Shown here: in pieces, positions 24,045 to 35,400 of the stretch
How positions within the stretch are numbered: position 1 is the stretch's first letter
How the letters are laid out: each line of letters begins with the position of its first letter
NCBI GenBank assembly: GCA_963853835.1
Contig: OY970823.1
Coordinates: forward strand, 4,792,001 to 4,856,000
Source: Calendula officinalis
Taxonomy: Eukaryota; Streptophyta; Magnoliopsida; Asterales; Asteraceae
DNA length: 64,000 nt
Direction: 5' to 3'
Notes under the pieces: generated by a model
What the model saw: the letters and a program-made list of their open reading frames with translations, nothing else
Told to the model about the DNA's origin: nothing
Databases searched by the model: none
Made by a program: the position numbers and the translations under genes

Positions 24045-24873
24045 TCATGTTCATGTTAGCAATAGCAATATCAATTTACAAAATTATCATCAATGAAGAG
24101 AGTCAGAAAACCCCTTTATCAATCTCACTAACATCATTCGTAAACTTAACCAAGCACAAATACAAACACTGTTCCGTAATTTTTAAAGGAAAAAGAAAAA
24201 TTATAACATGTTTGGATGGACTTTTTAAAAAAGGACTTATTGTTATTGACTTTTTAAAAAAAAGTTTTAAAAAGTAGAGAACCTGTTATTTCTTTGAAAT
24301 CTCATTTTTAAAGCAATTCATCTAAACAACTTATTAACTTACTTATTCTTATTAACTTTATAAAAAGTCAATTAAATTAACTTCTTATAAAAGTCAATAA
24401 AGTAATAAGTTACTTTTTATAAGTTTCCCCATAGACATGCCCATTTTAGCCCCTATAAAACGTGAAGCCTCCGCACCTTCAGAAATAGATCAATAAAGAA
24501 AAGATGCTCTTTATTATATTAGTAGCTTTGTACTGTGATTATGCAAACACATTTAAGCCAGCAATCATTTATTTTGAACCCTTGATTTAAGAGAGTCCCA
24601 CGTCCTTTGATTGAAGTTCCAAACATTAACCAGCCTATGTACTAGATTATCAAAATCAAATTTATCGTCTTCAAGACTTCACCGATACATTTAGCATCAT
24701 CAATCGTGGATTATTGTCCGAGACATTCGTTTAGAAAACCTTAGATACAAGAGTACTATATATAACCATGCATAGCTACACTGTAACAGTTACACAAGTA
24801 CTATAGATGACAAAATTAACCCGAAAGATATTAAAATTAACACAAACTAAGTTTCACAAAATCAAACTAATCT
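24045..24873. other. Intergenic, 3' flank of LEA gene
   Basis: A+T-rich. Runs of TTTTTAAAAAA and ACTTTTTATAAAAGTC-like inverted repeats occur at 24210-24430. They may be a small decayed inverted-repeat insertion, but no clear ends or TSD are visible. No coding potential is seen. Confidence 0.6.
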
Positions 24874-26241
24874 TCACTTGTCTTCTTTCTTCAACTGAAC
24901 ACGATACACACCTCCTCGATCACCACCAACATCCTCCTCCAACCCTCCGACATCATTGAAAGCCTGTCCAGTCATCTGATCAGCTTTCCTAAATGCTTCC
25001 GCCGTAGCAGCCGCCGCCACCTCAGCATCTCTTCCTTCACCTCCCCTTACACTACAAAATTCACAACCCAATTATAACCACCCCAACACAAAACGTAAAA
25101 CAAAAAAAAAAAGCATGCAAATTAACCACTTCTATTCATACCCTATGTCCATCACCGTGCCTTTTGCTTCATACCCCTGATCTTTCAAACGCATAGTCTC
25201 CAACTTCCTTCTTGCATCTTCCTCACTTAACGCATTCTTCTAGCACAAAAACAAGTTAAAACTATACTTAATTAAACGTAGAGAAACAGAAATAAAAATC
25301 ATACAAATTACCTTGGCAGAATCACCACTTCCGCTCATCTTCTCTTTCGTCTCATCTTTTTTTCCAGTGAAGAAATCCATAGCTTTATCCTTCAACTCGG
25401 TCAGTTTACCGACAGTATTATCTTTACCTTCTTTTGCCTTGTCGGCCGTGTATTCCTTAGTCTCATGTGCTTTTTGAGCCGCATAATCTTTATACTCGCC
25501 CATTTTATCCATTGTTGCATCCTTAGCTTCTTTTGTTTTATCGTAAGTGTAATCTTTGGCTTCTTTTGCTTTTTGAGCAGTTGCATCAGCCGTCTGCTTT
25601 GTTTTATCTACAGCGTACTCTTTGTACTCGCCAGCTTTCTCCATTGTTGTGTCCTTAGCTTCTTTTGCTTTCTGGGCAGCTGAATCCTTGGTTTCTTTTG
25701 CTTTCTGGGCAGCTGAATCCTTGGTTTCTTTTGCTTTCTGGGCAGTTGCATCAGCGGTCTGCTTTGTTTTATCTTTGTACTCACCAGCTTTCGCCATTGT
25801 TGAATCCTTGGTTTCTTTTGCTTTCTGGGCAGCTAAATCCTTAGCTTCTTTTGCTTTTTGGGCAGCTGTGTCTTTGGTTTCTTTTGCTTTCTGGGCAGCT
25901 GAATCCGTGTACTCCTCAGCCTTCATGGTGGCGTCTTGATTATTTCGCCTCTCTCTTTCAGCCGCATCTCTACTGACAACCGTCGCCTTGTCAGGCGCTT
26001 CATGGGTTTTTCCAATGACCGCATCTTTGGCACCACCGAGAGTGCCGGTGACCGTTTGAAATATGCTTCCGATGATGCCAGGTCGGTTCTGATTTGGTTG
26101 ATGCTCCACCACAACTTCACCGGCTGATCTTTGTTTGTTGACGTCACGGAGCTCATCAGCGGCGGCTCTGGCGGCTTCTTCCGCCCTTAGTTCCTTTCCC
26201 CTCACGTCTTCCCTACTCCTCGGATCTTGTTGTGAAGCCAT
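24874..26241 (-). CDS. Late embryogenesis abundant protein, group 3 (LEA_4 family), three exons
   Basis: Exons are 26241-25312, 25239-25142 and 25051-24874, joined by GT-AG introns, giving about 401 residues. The start is the ATG at 26241 (MASQQDPRSRED). The N-terminal part is hydrophilic and contains a short hydrophobic patch (GIIGSIFQTVTGTLGG). Residues about 105-300 are an 11-mer repeat array of the AAQKAKETKDS type, with at least eight AQKAKE/AQKAHE units, the hallmark of group-3 LEA proteins. Exon 2 encodes a KNALSEEDARRKLETMRLK helix. Exon 3 has a RDAEVAAAATAEAF segment and ends in KKEDK. Such proteins are disordered in water, fold into helices on drying, and protect proteins and membranes in seeds and stressed tissue. 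Both splice junctions keep frame. It is flanked by a Copia LTR 0.8 kb downstream and a Helitron 0.7 kb upstream. It is similar to ECP63-like LEAs; I give no symbol. Confidence 0.92.
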
Positions 26242-26345
26242 TTGATTTCGAATTAGTTTAAATTGTTACTTAAGAGAGAATTTTAAGTAAAAACAGAGTA
26301 TCTCGAATGTAAAATAAAGTCTGTGACTTGTGAGTAGATGTGAAG

Positions 26346-26560
26346 GAAATATATAGGTGTTTTAAGAGATTAAAATTTTACTGATATTGGCAAGATAGAG
26401 ACGTGTGGTTTTGGGGTGGTTGCAGGTGGTATGACTGTGTATGTTGATTGAGGGACACGTGGATTGAAGGAAGACACGTGTACTTTTATCCTTGAAAAAC
26501 TGCCACGTAGTCACTGGATAACCAAACACGTGTGGCAGATATCGTTACTTAGCAGGCAAA
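26346..26560 (-). promoter_or_regulatory. LEA promoter with ABRE/G-box cluster
   Basis: A TATATAT element on the minus strand at about 26358-26346 lies about 110 bp upstream of the ATG. Upstream are ACGT cores at 26401 (ACGTGT), 26454 (GACACGTGG), 26473 (GACACGTGTAC), 26502 (GCCACGTAG) and 26526 (ACACGTGTGGC). Five ACGT cores within 140 bp is a typical ABA-response arrangement for bZIP (ABF/ABI5) binding. Confidence 0.8.
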
Positions 26561-26979
26561 AAATCGGCTCTTTTTATCTGGATTGGTAAAATGGAATTTG
26601 AGTAAATTAGATTGATCATAAATTTCAGTTATAGATTAATAATATTTAATTATTAAAATTATTACTTAAATTGATCATAAATTTCAATCATAGATTAATA
26701 ATATTTAAATCAAAATTCCGTCATTGGTAGATCTATAGGATTTTATTTGATGGATAATGAGCCAGTCAAAATGGTAGTCATTTCTGTACATTCAATGTAC
26801 TCTACGGATAGAGGAATACGCCTGAACACTCAGAGATTCTCGCGAGTCTATATGTGTAGATTACAATTTACAATATATATAATAGAAAGGACTTGGCCCG
26901 ATTAGTAGTTGAATTTTGCGCTAATCTAATTCAAGACCCAATCAGTAGACATTACATAACTAAAATTAATTATATCTTA
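26561..26979. other. Intergenic between LEA promoter and Helitron
   Basis: Holds a direct repeat: ATTGATCATAAATTTCAGTT with the following TATAGATTAATAATATTTAA at about 26610 recurs at about 26673. Otherwise no feature. Confidence 0.6.
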
Positions 26980-28141
26980 TCTATATAAGAACGCTAACTG
27001 AAATTGTGGCCACGTGGATGATTTAAATGTATCATCCAATAGAAGGCTTAAAAGTATAAGATTTATTAAATTTTAATTCTATTTTTTGAAATCAGATTTA
27101 TTTTGACATTTTGACATTTAGTGTTTTTACACGTGACTCATTCCCCCTTCTTCTCATTGTGATGACATGTATAAGTACTATGCTCACACGTGTACAAATT
27201 GAATCCACCTATTGATCGATTCATCGATTATCTCAATGAAACACCTGTTGCCTTTCTTTTACCCTTCTTATTTAGGGGTTTTGTTATTTGGTTTCATTAA
27301 CAACTGCAAGTCTACAACTTCTCTTGATACTGAGGTTTGCCTTCTTCTTCATAAGTAATTACTGTTTAAATTAGCTATTGTCATATATTCTGTTATAAGG
27401 TTTGTCTTCTTCTTCACAATGTTTATATTCTTGTGAAACTATTCTCATTATATTCTGTCTTCTTCTTCATAAGTAGCCATTGTTTAAATTACTTATTATT
27501 ATATATTCTATTGAAAGGTTTGTCTTCTTGTACATTCTTAAGAATTGAAGCTAGGTTTGAGTTTAATTTTAACTTCATTTGTCCCCAAATAAAGACACAT
27601 TGTCGATGCAATAATAATGTGTGCTAAATTTGTACTTTGTGTATTAATTGTTGCACCTTACTAAATTTAGCCTTACAAGTCTATTTAAATCTTATTTTAA
27701 TTTATTTTAATTTTAGGATTATTTTCTAGGCTCTGTATTTTATTTGTTAAGTTTGTAGTTAATTTGAAGTCTCCTCAAGTCTTGTTGATGCTCGATTAAG
27801 TTTGGGTATTCTTATAGGGCATTTTAAATCTATATTGTGTTTGAGTTTTGTATCAGATGTTTTGGTAAGTGTGCATGCAAATGAAATTTGGTGGTTTTGG
27901 AGGGCCATGAAGGTCTAAATTACAGATTAAGTATTTTTATGTTAATTGTTCTAAAACATAAAACTACATGAATTTGCTTCACAATAGCTTATTTTTTATT
28001 CTTTGTAATGCATTTGTCCCCAAATGAAGACACATTGTAGATGCAGTATCAATGCATGATGCAGATCTTACCTAAATACAGAAAAAGAAATTGATTTAAT
28101 ATATAGATACAAATAATTATATGTAAGAAATCAAAAGAAGT
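26980..28141 (+). other. Helitron 1 5' region
   Basis: The 5' end contains GGCCACGTGGATG, a motif type also seen in the 5' end of Helitron 2. At about 27330-27530 a CTTCTTCTTCATAAG...TTTAAATTA unit is repeated three times at roughly 65-80 bp spacing. A phrase CATTTGTCCCCAAAT.AAGACACATTGT occurs at 27577 and again at 28010. No reliable gene. Confidence 0.6.
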
Positions 28142-28465
28142 TTAGAAACACATTAGCAAGCTTTCTAATAGACTCACATTGGAAGAAATTGTTTGCTGAT
28201 TTCTAGAATTAGCAATCTTTCTGATACTATCTTCACTTTTGACCAAAATGACATTCTCGGTTCTAATTTGATCCGTTTCTTTAAGCTTATGATCAACATT
28301 GTTGCTAGCATTTCCATTATGAGAACATAAATTTTCAAAATTTTCATTTACATGTTTCTGAATTTCGGTTTCTTGATCATATTTATCACAACCAGAACTA
28401 TGAGGGCTATTATCTGGTTCATGTAAATCTTGTGTGTCATTATTTTCAGTTGTGGCTTCTGCCAC
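28142..28465 (-). CDS. Unrecognised hydrophilic 107-residue ORF, divergent from RPA-like gene
   Basis: ATG at 28465, stop at 28142. The protein is rich in Asn, Glu, Ser and Asp, with no membrane segment and no motif I recognise. Its start lies 70 bp from the RPA-like start on the other strand, so the two could share a bidirectional promoter or the ORF may be a captured gene fragment. The codon series is free of stops but short, so chance cannot be excluded. Confidence 0.3.
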   Translation of the reverse strand: MAEATTENNDTQDLHEPDNSPHSSGCDKYDQETEIQKHVNENFENLCSHNGNASNNVDHKLKETDQIRTENVILVKSEDSIRKIANSRNQQTISSNVSLLESLLMCF

Positions 28466-28534
28466 AATAATGTTTCAATATCCAAATACACCCTACCAAC
28501 TAATGATCATTACTATTCTCATTTTACAGCAAAC

Positions 28535-30848
28535 ATGTCAAGCATGTCTCGACAGCTCACACCAGTATCCGAAATCACCCCAACAATTCGAGGACGATGG
28601 ACGGCTGCTGTCCAAGTTCTAGACTGCGATCACATCTTAAAGGCTGAAAACCAATCTTCTTACAAGAGGATTTAGTTGGCAGACTCTGAAGGCTTAGAGT
28701 TTACGACCCTTGTTTTCGGTGATAATTTGGCCCACTACATGAGAACATTTAAACAGTACAGGAGATATCATATTTCGAACGCTTTTGTCATCCCTAATGA
28801 TAAAAAATACGCAATCAGCTCCTATCGGTTTTCGTGTGTTCTCAACAAGCGCACCGTTGTTGAAGAGTGTTCTGAACACAACCTGGTCAATTTACCATGT
28901 ACCTTTAACTTCACACAATTCACGAAACTACATGAACACGCATAATCGGAGCGCCTTCAGAGTAAATTACCTATTTGTCTTTAATAGATTTAGTCATATG
29001 AAATCTTTTAAACACTTACTTTAACTATTTCTGACTACAGATGTAAGAGGCATTGTAATTTGTTGTCTACCGAATCATGAACAAGGACCCGACATTGTGA
29101 GACGCAGAGATATTGTTATTATCAATGAAGAGTACTTACAAAAAAAATTCTAATTATTTGTGCTTTATTAAGTATATATGTTACATTTATATATTGTTTA
29201 TTACAGGAAAGTACCTCTGGTGGTGACTCTATGGAACCATTTTAATGACCATGAAGGATATATTTTGCAATCTATGAAAGGCCCTCCAACATTGATTTTT
29301 GGATTAAGACTCAAAATCAAAACCTTCAATTGTAAGTAAACTTTCGTGTTCCTCTAAAAGATTACATATTTTTATTATCATAACGAAATGGCTGCATATT
29401 GAATTAACAAAAATAAATAAAAATTGTCATGTAGCTATATCCTTGACTACAACATTAACAACTAGTTTGTTAGTCAACCCACCGGTTCCCGAAGAGCTGC
29501 AACTACGTAACTGGTATGTTTACTATAAGATTACAATTTACGTTTTTTACTTGATAAAATTACCCTCTTTTAGTTATACATATATTAACCTAGTATTTAA
29601 AAAAACAGGTATAACAATAATCGAAGTGAAATACAGGAGTTACTTTCGACAACAAACTACCGAAGAAATGATCTCCTTCTCCCGTATCCAAATAATGAAA
29701 AAATAACTCCCATCATTTCAGTTTGTGAACATTTCCACACTGTAAGTGAATACAACATTTAACGTATACATTTCTTTACTGTAATATTTAATATGTATAA
29801 TTTTTCGCATGTGTTACTTGTTTTTAAAACAGATCAAAACTGCTTGGATAGCAGGAACACTTACTCTTCCTACACAAGAACGACAGATATCGTACACCAC
29901 TTGTGCAAATTGTTTGAAAGCTTTAGAAGCTGATACCAGTTGGGTCATCACATGTCCTTCATGTCACGTTAATTCAGAAGTGCAACTTTTGTGAGTAAAC
30001 TACTTCTTTACTTATTTATTGAGAAACTTTAAATGAGATTATAGTTTTTTCAATTAAAAAATATTCATCTTCTTTTAAAGCAACATGTAGTTACAAACAA
30101 TTCATGACGTTCATGTTAACATGAAAAGCACTTTAAAAGATTGTTAACATTCATGTTAAATATTTAGCTATTGAAAGTACTTAAATATTTAATTGGTAGA
30201 AAAATATTTTAATATTTTAACATTATTTAACATGAATGACCATTTAGTTAATACACTCATTGAATATCGATAATATTGATCTATTGAATGTTATGTTAAC
30301 ATGAATAATTAATGTTACAAGACTGTCGAATCTTCTTCAGGTCAAGGTTGACAGTTATGATTACTGATGAGACTGGAACCTTGAAAGCTAATTTAACCAC
30401 TCCCGATGTTGAAAAGTTTATACGTTTCTCGCCAAACGATGTGAATATTTGCGAGGAAAATGTACATATACACGTAACATACATATTACCATATTTTTAG
30501 GCATATTTGTTTTCCACATTATAACAATATAATTTCACTTTGCTAACATATCAGGGTCAAGATCTATGTGATGCTATTGCGGAGGAAATCAAGTCGGTTC
30601 CGATTGTCGCTTCTATCCGTTCGTATGAAGTGTTGTTTCAGGGGACTAAAGATGTGAAAATCAACATCATAAAGTCATACAAACCAACTGATGTTGATAG
30701 TGAAAGCTCCCGATCAAAAGTTCCACAAGCAATCCCAGAAGTTCCACAAGCAATACCAGAAGTTCCACAAGTAATCCCGGTTGCTAAAAAGGTGAAGAAA
30801 GCCGATGTTCCCGATGGTGATCCGAGGCCTTCAAAAAAAGCAAAGTAG
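28535..30848 (+). pseudogene. RPA70-like (replication protein A large subunit) gene of Helitron 1
   Basis: Multi-exon OB-fold gene. Exon 1 starts at ATG 28535 (SRQLTPVSEITPTIRGRWTA) and continues to about 28945, with an in-frame TAG at 28673. Further pieces are at about 29040-29150 (RGIVICCLPNHEQGPD), 29209-29331 (PLVVTLWNHFNDHEGYIL), 29440-29510 and 29605-29740. A zinc-ribbon exon is at 29830-29993 (YTTCANC...CPSCHV, CX2C...CX2C). Then come 30343-30470 (RLTVMITDETGTLKANL) and 30554-30848. The C-terminus has three PQAIPEV-like repeats and a basic tail (KKVKK, PSKKAK) resembling a nuclear localisation signal. In plant Helitrons such proteins probably bind the displaced strand during rolling-circle transposition. 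The early stop makes this copy a likely pseudogene. Confidence 0.8.
30100..30310. repeat. Inverted AACATGAA-rich segment inside an RPA-like intron
   Basis: Copies of TTAACATGAA / TTCATGTTAA occur at about 30111, 30147, 30225 and 30293, in both orientations. They may be the ends of a small inverted-repeat insertion in the intron. Confidence 0.45.
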
Positions 30849-32439
30849 AAGTTGTTTATGAAAAGTTCCAATAGTTTGTTTAACAATCTTTTGTGAATAG
30901 ATGATAGAGATCTATTCGTTATGTGGACATGAAGTATGTACTCACTAGCTTGTCTTTTGATGGTCCATTTTCTACTGAATAGATCTAGAAGATCCATTGT
31001 AAATATATGCTTAAGTTTCTTATGTGATGTTCATAACTAGCATTCTGATTGTCACTTGAAATATAATTATGGTTGTCATGCATACAAGTACTATAATAAT
31101 ACTTTGTCTAAAGATTTCATTTATTTGAGAATCAGAGAAGCTATACAAATTAATATTTAATGTTCAATTAGAAACTATAACATATATACATGTGCTTTAT
31201 AATTGTTAAACATACACATGCTTATCAATTGAGATGTTTTGCATGTGTCTTGCATATAATATTTACTGAAATCTGTGAGAATTTGTTAACTTTTAAAATT
31301 AAGTGTATTAAAATCATAGGATATTTTGCAAAGTATTGTGTAGGGGTGTTGCATATAACATTTACTGAAATTTGTTAGGAATTTGTTAAATTTTAATTTA
31401 AGTGTATTAAAATTATAGGATATTTTGCAATGTATTGTGCAGGGATCGCTAGTTGTGCCTTGGTTCGTCCTCTTTCAGCTCTGTCCTCTTAATGAGAAGA
31501 GATTCACTTATCAACTGAATGATGTCAATGCCCTAAAGGTTAGTATTCATTTAATTAGCTCACTGATACAAACACATTTGCGAAATTGATACTCACTAAT
31601 AGAATTAATTTTTTACCATTTATCTAAGGAACTACAGACTACTTCCATTCTGGCAAAACAGGTACATAAATGATACTCGGTTATCCTTCTTTTACATCTA
31701 TTTTGTGAGAAAAAAGTTTTCAAATAAACGTGCAAATCGTGAGCCCAGGTTTACAAATAACATTCGCAGAGAAAGGAATTTTGATTATGAAATGTTTAAA
31801 CTAGCACGGAAAGAACTTCAACCATTATTGGAGACATCGCGGTTCAAAGTTCAAACCTAATTGAATGATCTTGAAGAGAAACAAGAATTTATCGATTCAA
31901 AGTTGAAACCTTTTTTTAAGGGATAACTTAATTACTTACGAGTAGCCATTTAGCAGCGATTCTTCACAAGCAGCCATTTACCAACAGGTCTTCTTAATCA
32001 TCCATTTATTAGGACGTACCGATTCAAGTCTATAATCGATTTAAACTTAATTAGAGTATTATGATGTTTAACCCTAATCAATTTAATGTAATATAACCAA
32101 CATTGAAAAGAAGGCTAAAATTGTATTCAAATTTTTTAAGACAGCCTCTAAACGGTTGACGTGCAGTTTAAGGTTTAAAATATCCATTTTTTATGTTGAC
32201 ATATGACTTGTGCCTGGAATTAGGTAATTTCTCCTAATTTTATTTTAATTTTCTTTTTACTATTATGCATATTAGCAAGTTTTGATGATGTACTTTTTTG
32301 TTTTGTTTTGTTTTGTTTTTCCTATTATATGTATGCTTTATTATTTGTTTATACGTATTTGCAATAAAAGATGTGAAATTCAATACTAATATGTTGCCAC
32401 ATTGATTATCATAGGTTGTTCCTTATAGATAGTCAAATA
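30849..32439 (+). other. Interval between RPA-like and Rep/helicase genes
   Basis: Mostly A+T-rich. A roughly 104-bp tandem duplication spans about 31233-31440; each unit includes GCATATAA.ATTTACTGAAAT and TAGGATATTTTGCAA. A TTTTG pentamer run lies at 32298-32320. A small coding-like piece at about 31443-31540 (LVVPWFVLFQLCPLNEKRF-like in one frame) is uncertain. Confidence 0.5.
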
Positions 32440-35400
32440 ATGGCTACATGGAAAGGGAAAAAAAGTTCTTGCGAGATGTCAACAGGAATTTCAACATCTG
32501 AAAATAAAAAGGAATATAGAAGACACGCTATCTTAAGATGGAAAGATAAAAAAATTAAAAAGAATGGTCAATGTAAAAGACAAGACATTTCAAGATACGG
32601 AAACAGTATAGGCAACCACAAAGTTACTTGTAATGCAACAGGTCGAGATTTATTACAACATGTTCCTTTCTTGGCTGACATTCTCCCTTACGTTCCTAAT
32701 TGTCCCCATTGTGATGCTTTAAAATTTTACTCAGAAACAAGTGGTTTTTGTTGCTTAGATGGCCGTGTAGTTCTATCGAATAACGAACTTTCAATTGTCA
32801 TGACAGAACTTTTAACTTCAATGTCCGAAGAAGCAAGGAATTTTAGGACATATATTAGGACATATAATAATCATTTTGCTTTTACTTCTTTAGGCGTTAC
32901 ATCAGATTTGAACTTTAACAAAAGAGATAGTGGGATTTATACCTTTAGAGCCCAAGGTCAGGTATACCATTTCATAAACGACTTACGTCCTCAAACAAAT
33001 CGTGCTAAAAATTTGCAATTATATTTTTATGATACTGAAAATGAAATAGAAAATCGTTTGGCGGTTTGTCCACGAATATCCAAATCATTAATTGAAAAGT
33101 GTATAAACTCTCTTCAACATAATCCATATGCGTTCTTTTTTAGAAATTTACGAGATATTGCAGACTTAGAAAATTATAAGATTGTCCTTAAAACTGTCTG
33201 CTCTCAGGATCAAAGAGTATATAACAAACCTGATGTGTCACAAGTGGCAGCTATTTGGCTTGATGGTGAAGAGAATGGAGAATATGGTCCAAGAGATATT
33301 GAAGTTAAAACACATAGTTGTGAGTCGAAGAGTATTTCGCTATTTTTATGGGTGTTATGATCCTCTTCAGTATCCGTTGATGTTTCCTTTTGGGGAGTTA
33401 GGTTGGCATCAAGGTATTTTAAAACAAAACAAAATTGGAGTTCATAGAAGACACTCTTCAGTTTCTGCAGCAGCAAACCTAATTTCTCCTGGCAGTATAG
33501 CAAATGTTGACAGGTTGCTATATTTGGAAGAAAATGGTACGTAAAAAACTTTTATTCTTTATATTTTCGGTCTTCTTGTTACTAATTTATTTTATTACAA
33601 TGATGGGCAAAAATGCAGAAAATTCTACGTTTGTTTCCGTTAGAGAATATTATGCTTACAAACTTCAAATTAGGCCAAATGACAAATCATGTTTATTATA
33701 TTTTGGGAGATTGTTACAACAATACATCGTTGATAATTATGTCAAGTTAGAGACACAGCGATTAGATTTTTATAGAACCCAACAAGATGATATACGTCAA
33801 GAGTTTCTTCAAGGAGTTGTGGATGCTATAGCAAGTGGTGAAACTGAAGGATCAGGTATTGGTAAACGAATTGTATTACCTTTCAGTTTTATCGGTGGAC
33901 CTAGAAATATGAGGCAAAATATGTAGATGTTATGGCATTAGTACAAAATTTTGGTAAACCTGATATTTTCTTAACGATAACATGCAATCCTAATTGGCCT
34001 GAAATAAAGGAAAATCTAAAGCCTCATGAAGAGGCACAAAATAGGCTAGATTTGTTTGTTAGAGTCTTTCATGCCAAACTTGAAAAGCTTAAACATGAGC
34101 TTTTAAAAAAAAAAATATCTTTGGAGATGTCGCCGCATATACGTATGTTATAGAATTCCAAAAGAGAGGTCTTCCGCATGCACACTTTTTGTTAATATTG
34201 AAACCTCAATTTAAGATGCATACAACTGAAGAATATGATAAAATTATTTATGCAGAAATACCTAACGAAATTGCAAATCCTCATTTATTTCGAATGGTAG
34301 TAAAACATATGTTCCACGGTCCTTGTGGTACTCTAAATCCTTCAAATGTTTGTATGAAAAATGGAGGTGTTTGCAAAACCCTATATCCAAAAGATTTTTC
34401 CTCTTAAACAATCCAAACTGACGATGCATATCCTATATATCGCAGACGAAATAATGGTTTTGTAGTGAAAGTAAGAGGTGTTATGCTCAACAATAGATGT
34501 GTAGTACCATACAATGCTTATTTGCTTTCTAAGTTTGATTGTCATATTAATATCGAAATATGTTCTACGATAAAGGCAGTTAAATATATATACAAGTACA
34601 TATGTAAAGGCTGTGATAAAATAAGCTTCAATGTTTCTTCTAATAAAGACCCCGTTCTTATAAATGAAATTGACCAATATCAATCGGGTAGATGGGTTTC
34701 TCCTCCCGAAGGGGCCTGGAGAATTTTTAGGTTTTCCTTAGGTGAAATTAAACCGGTTGTCATTCATTTGCCACTTTATCTAGAAAATTATCAGCCACTA
34801 ACCTTTAAAAAGAAAGATCGTCTAATGAATGTTTCAAAAAATCCATTTCAAAAGAAAACTATGTTAACTGAGTTTTTTGTTGAAAATAGTACAAATCAGT
34901 TAGCTCAAGACCTTAATTTAACATATGTTCAGTTCCCAGATCATTTTGTTTGGAAAGGAGACCAAAAAATGTGGTCGCGTAGACAAACAGGAGATTCGAT
35001 AGGTCGTATTGTTATTGCTCATCCAAGCGAAGGTGAACGGTATTTCCTTAGAATTCTTTTATCAAACATTCGTTGTCCTAAGTCATTTGCAGATTTGAAA
35101 ATGTTCAATGGAGTGGAGGTTGCTACTTTTCGAGAATCTGCTTTATTACGTGGATATCTTCTTGATGATAATGCTCAACAGTTATGTTTAGAAGAAGCGT
35201 CAACCTTTCATATGCCATATGAATTGCGTAGACTTTTTGCAACACTTTTAGTTTACACATGTCCAAATAGCCCACGTCAGCTGTGGTTATCTTTTGAGAA
35301 TGCAATGTTAGAAGATATTTTAATGCACCATAAAGAGGCACATAACAAATCTAGACATCGTGAATTTGAACAGATTGATTGTTTCTTACAATCAATGGGG

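Noticed and set aside
25465..25939. Plus-strand ORFs opposite the LEA gene
   Set aside because: They are shadows of the 11-mer LEA repeats. The minus-strand frame has splice sites, repeats and a promoter.
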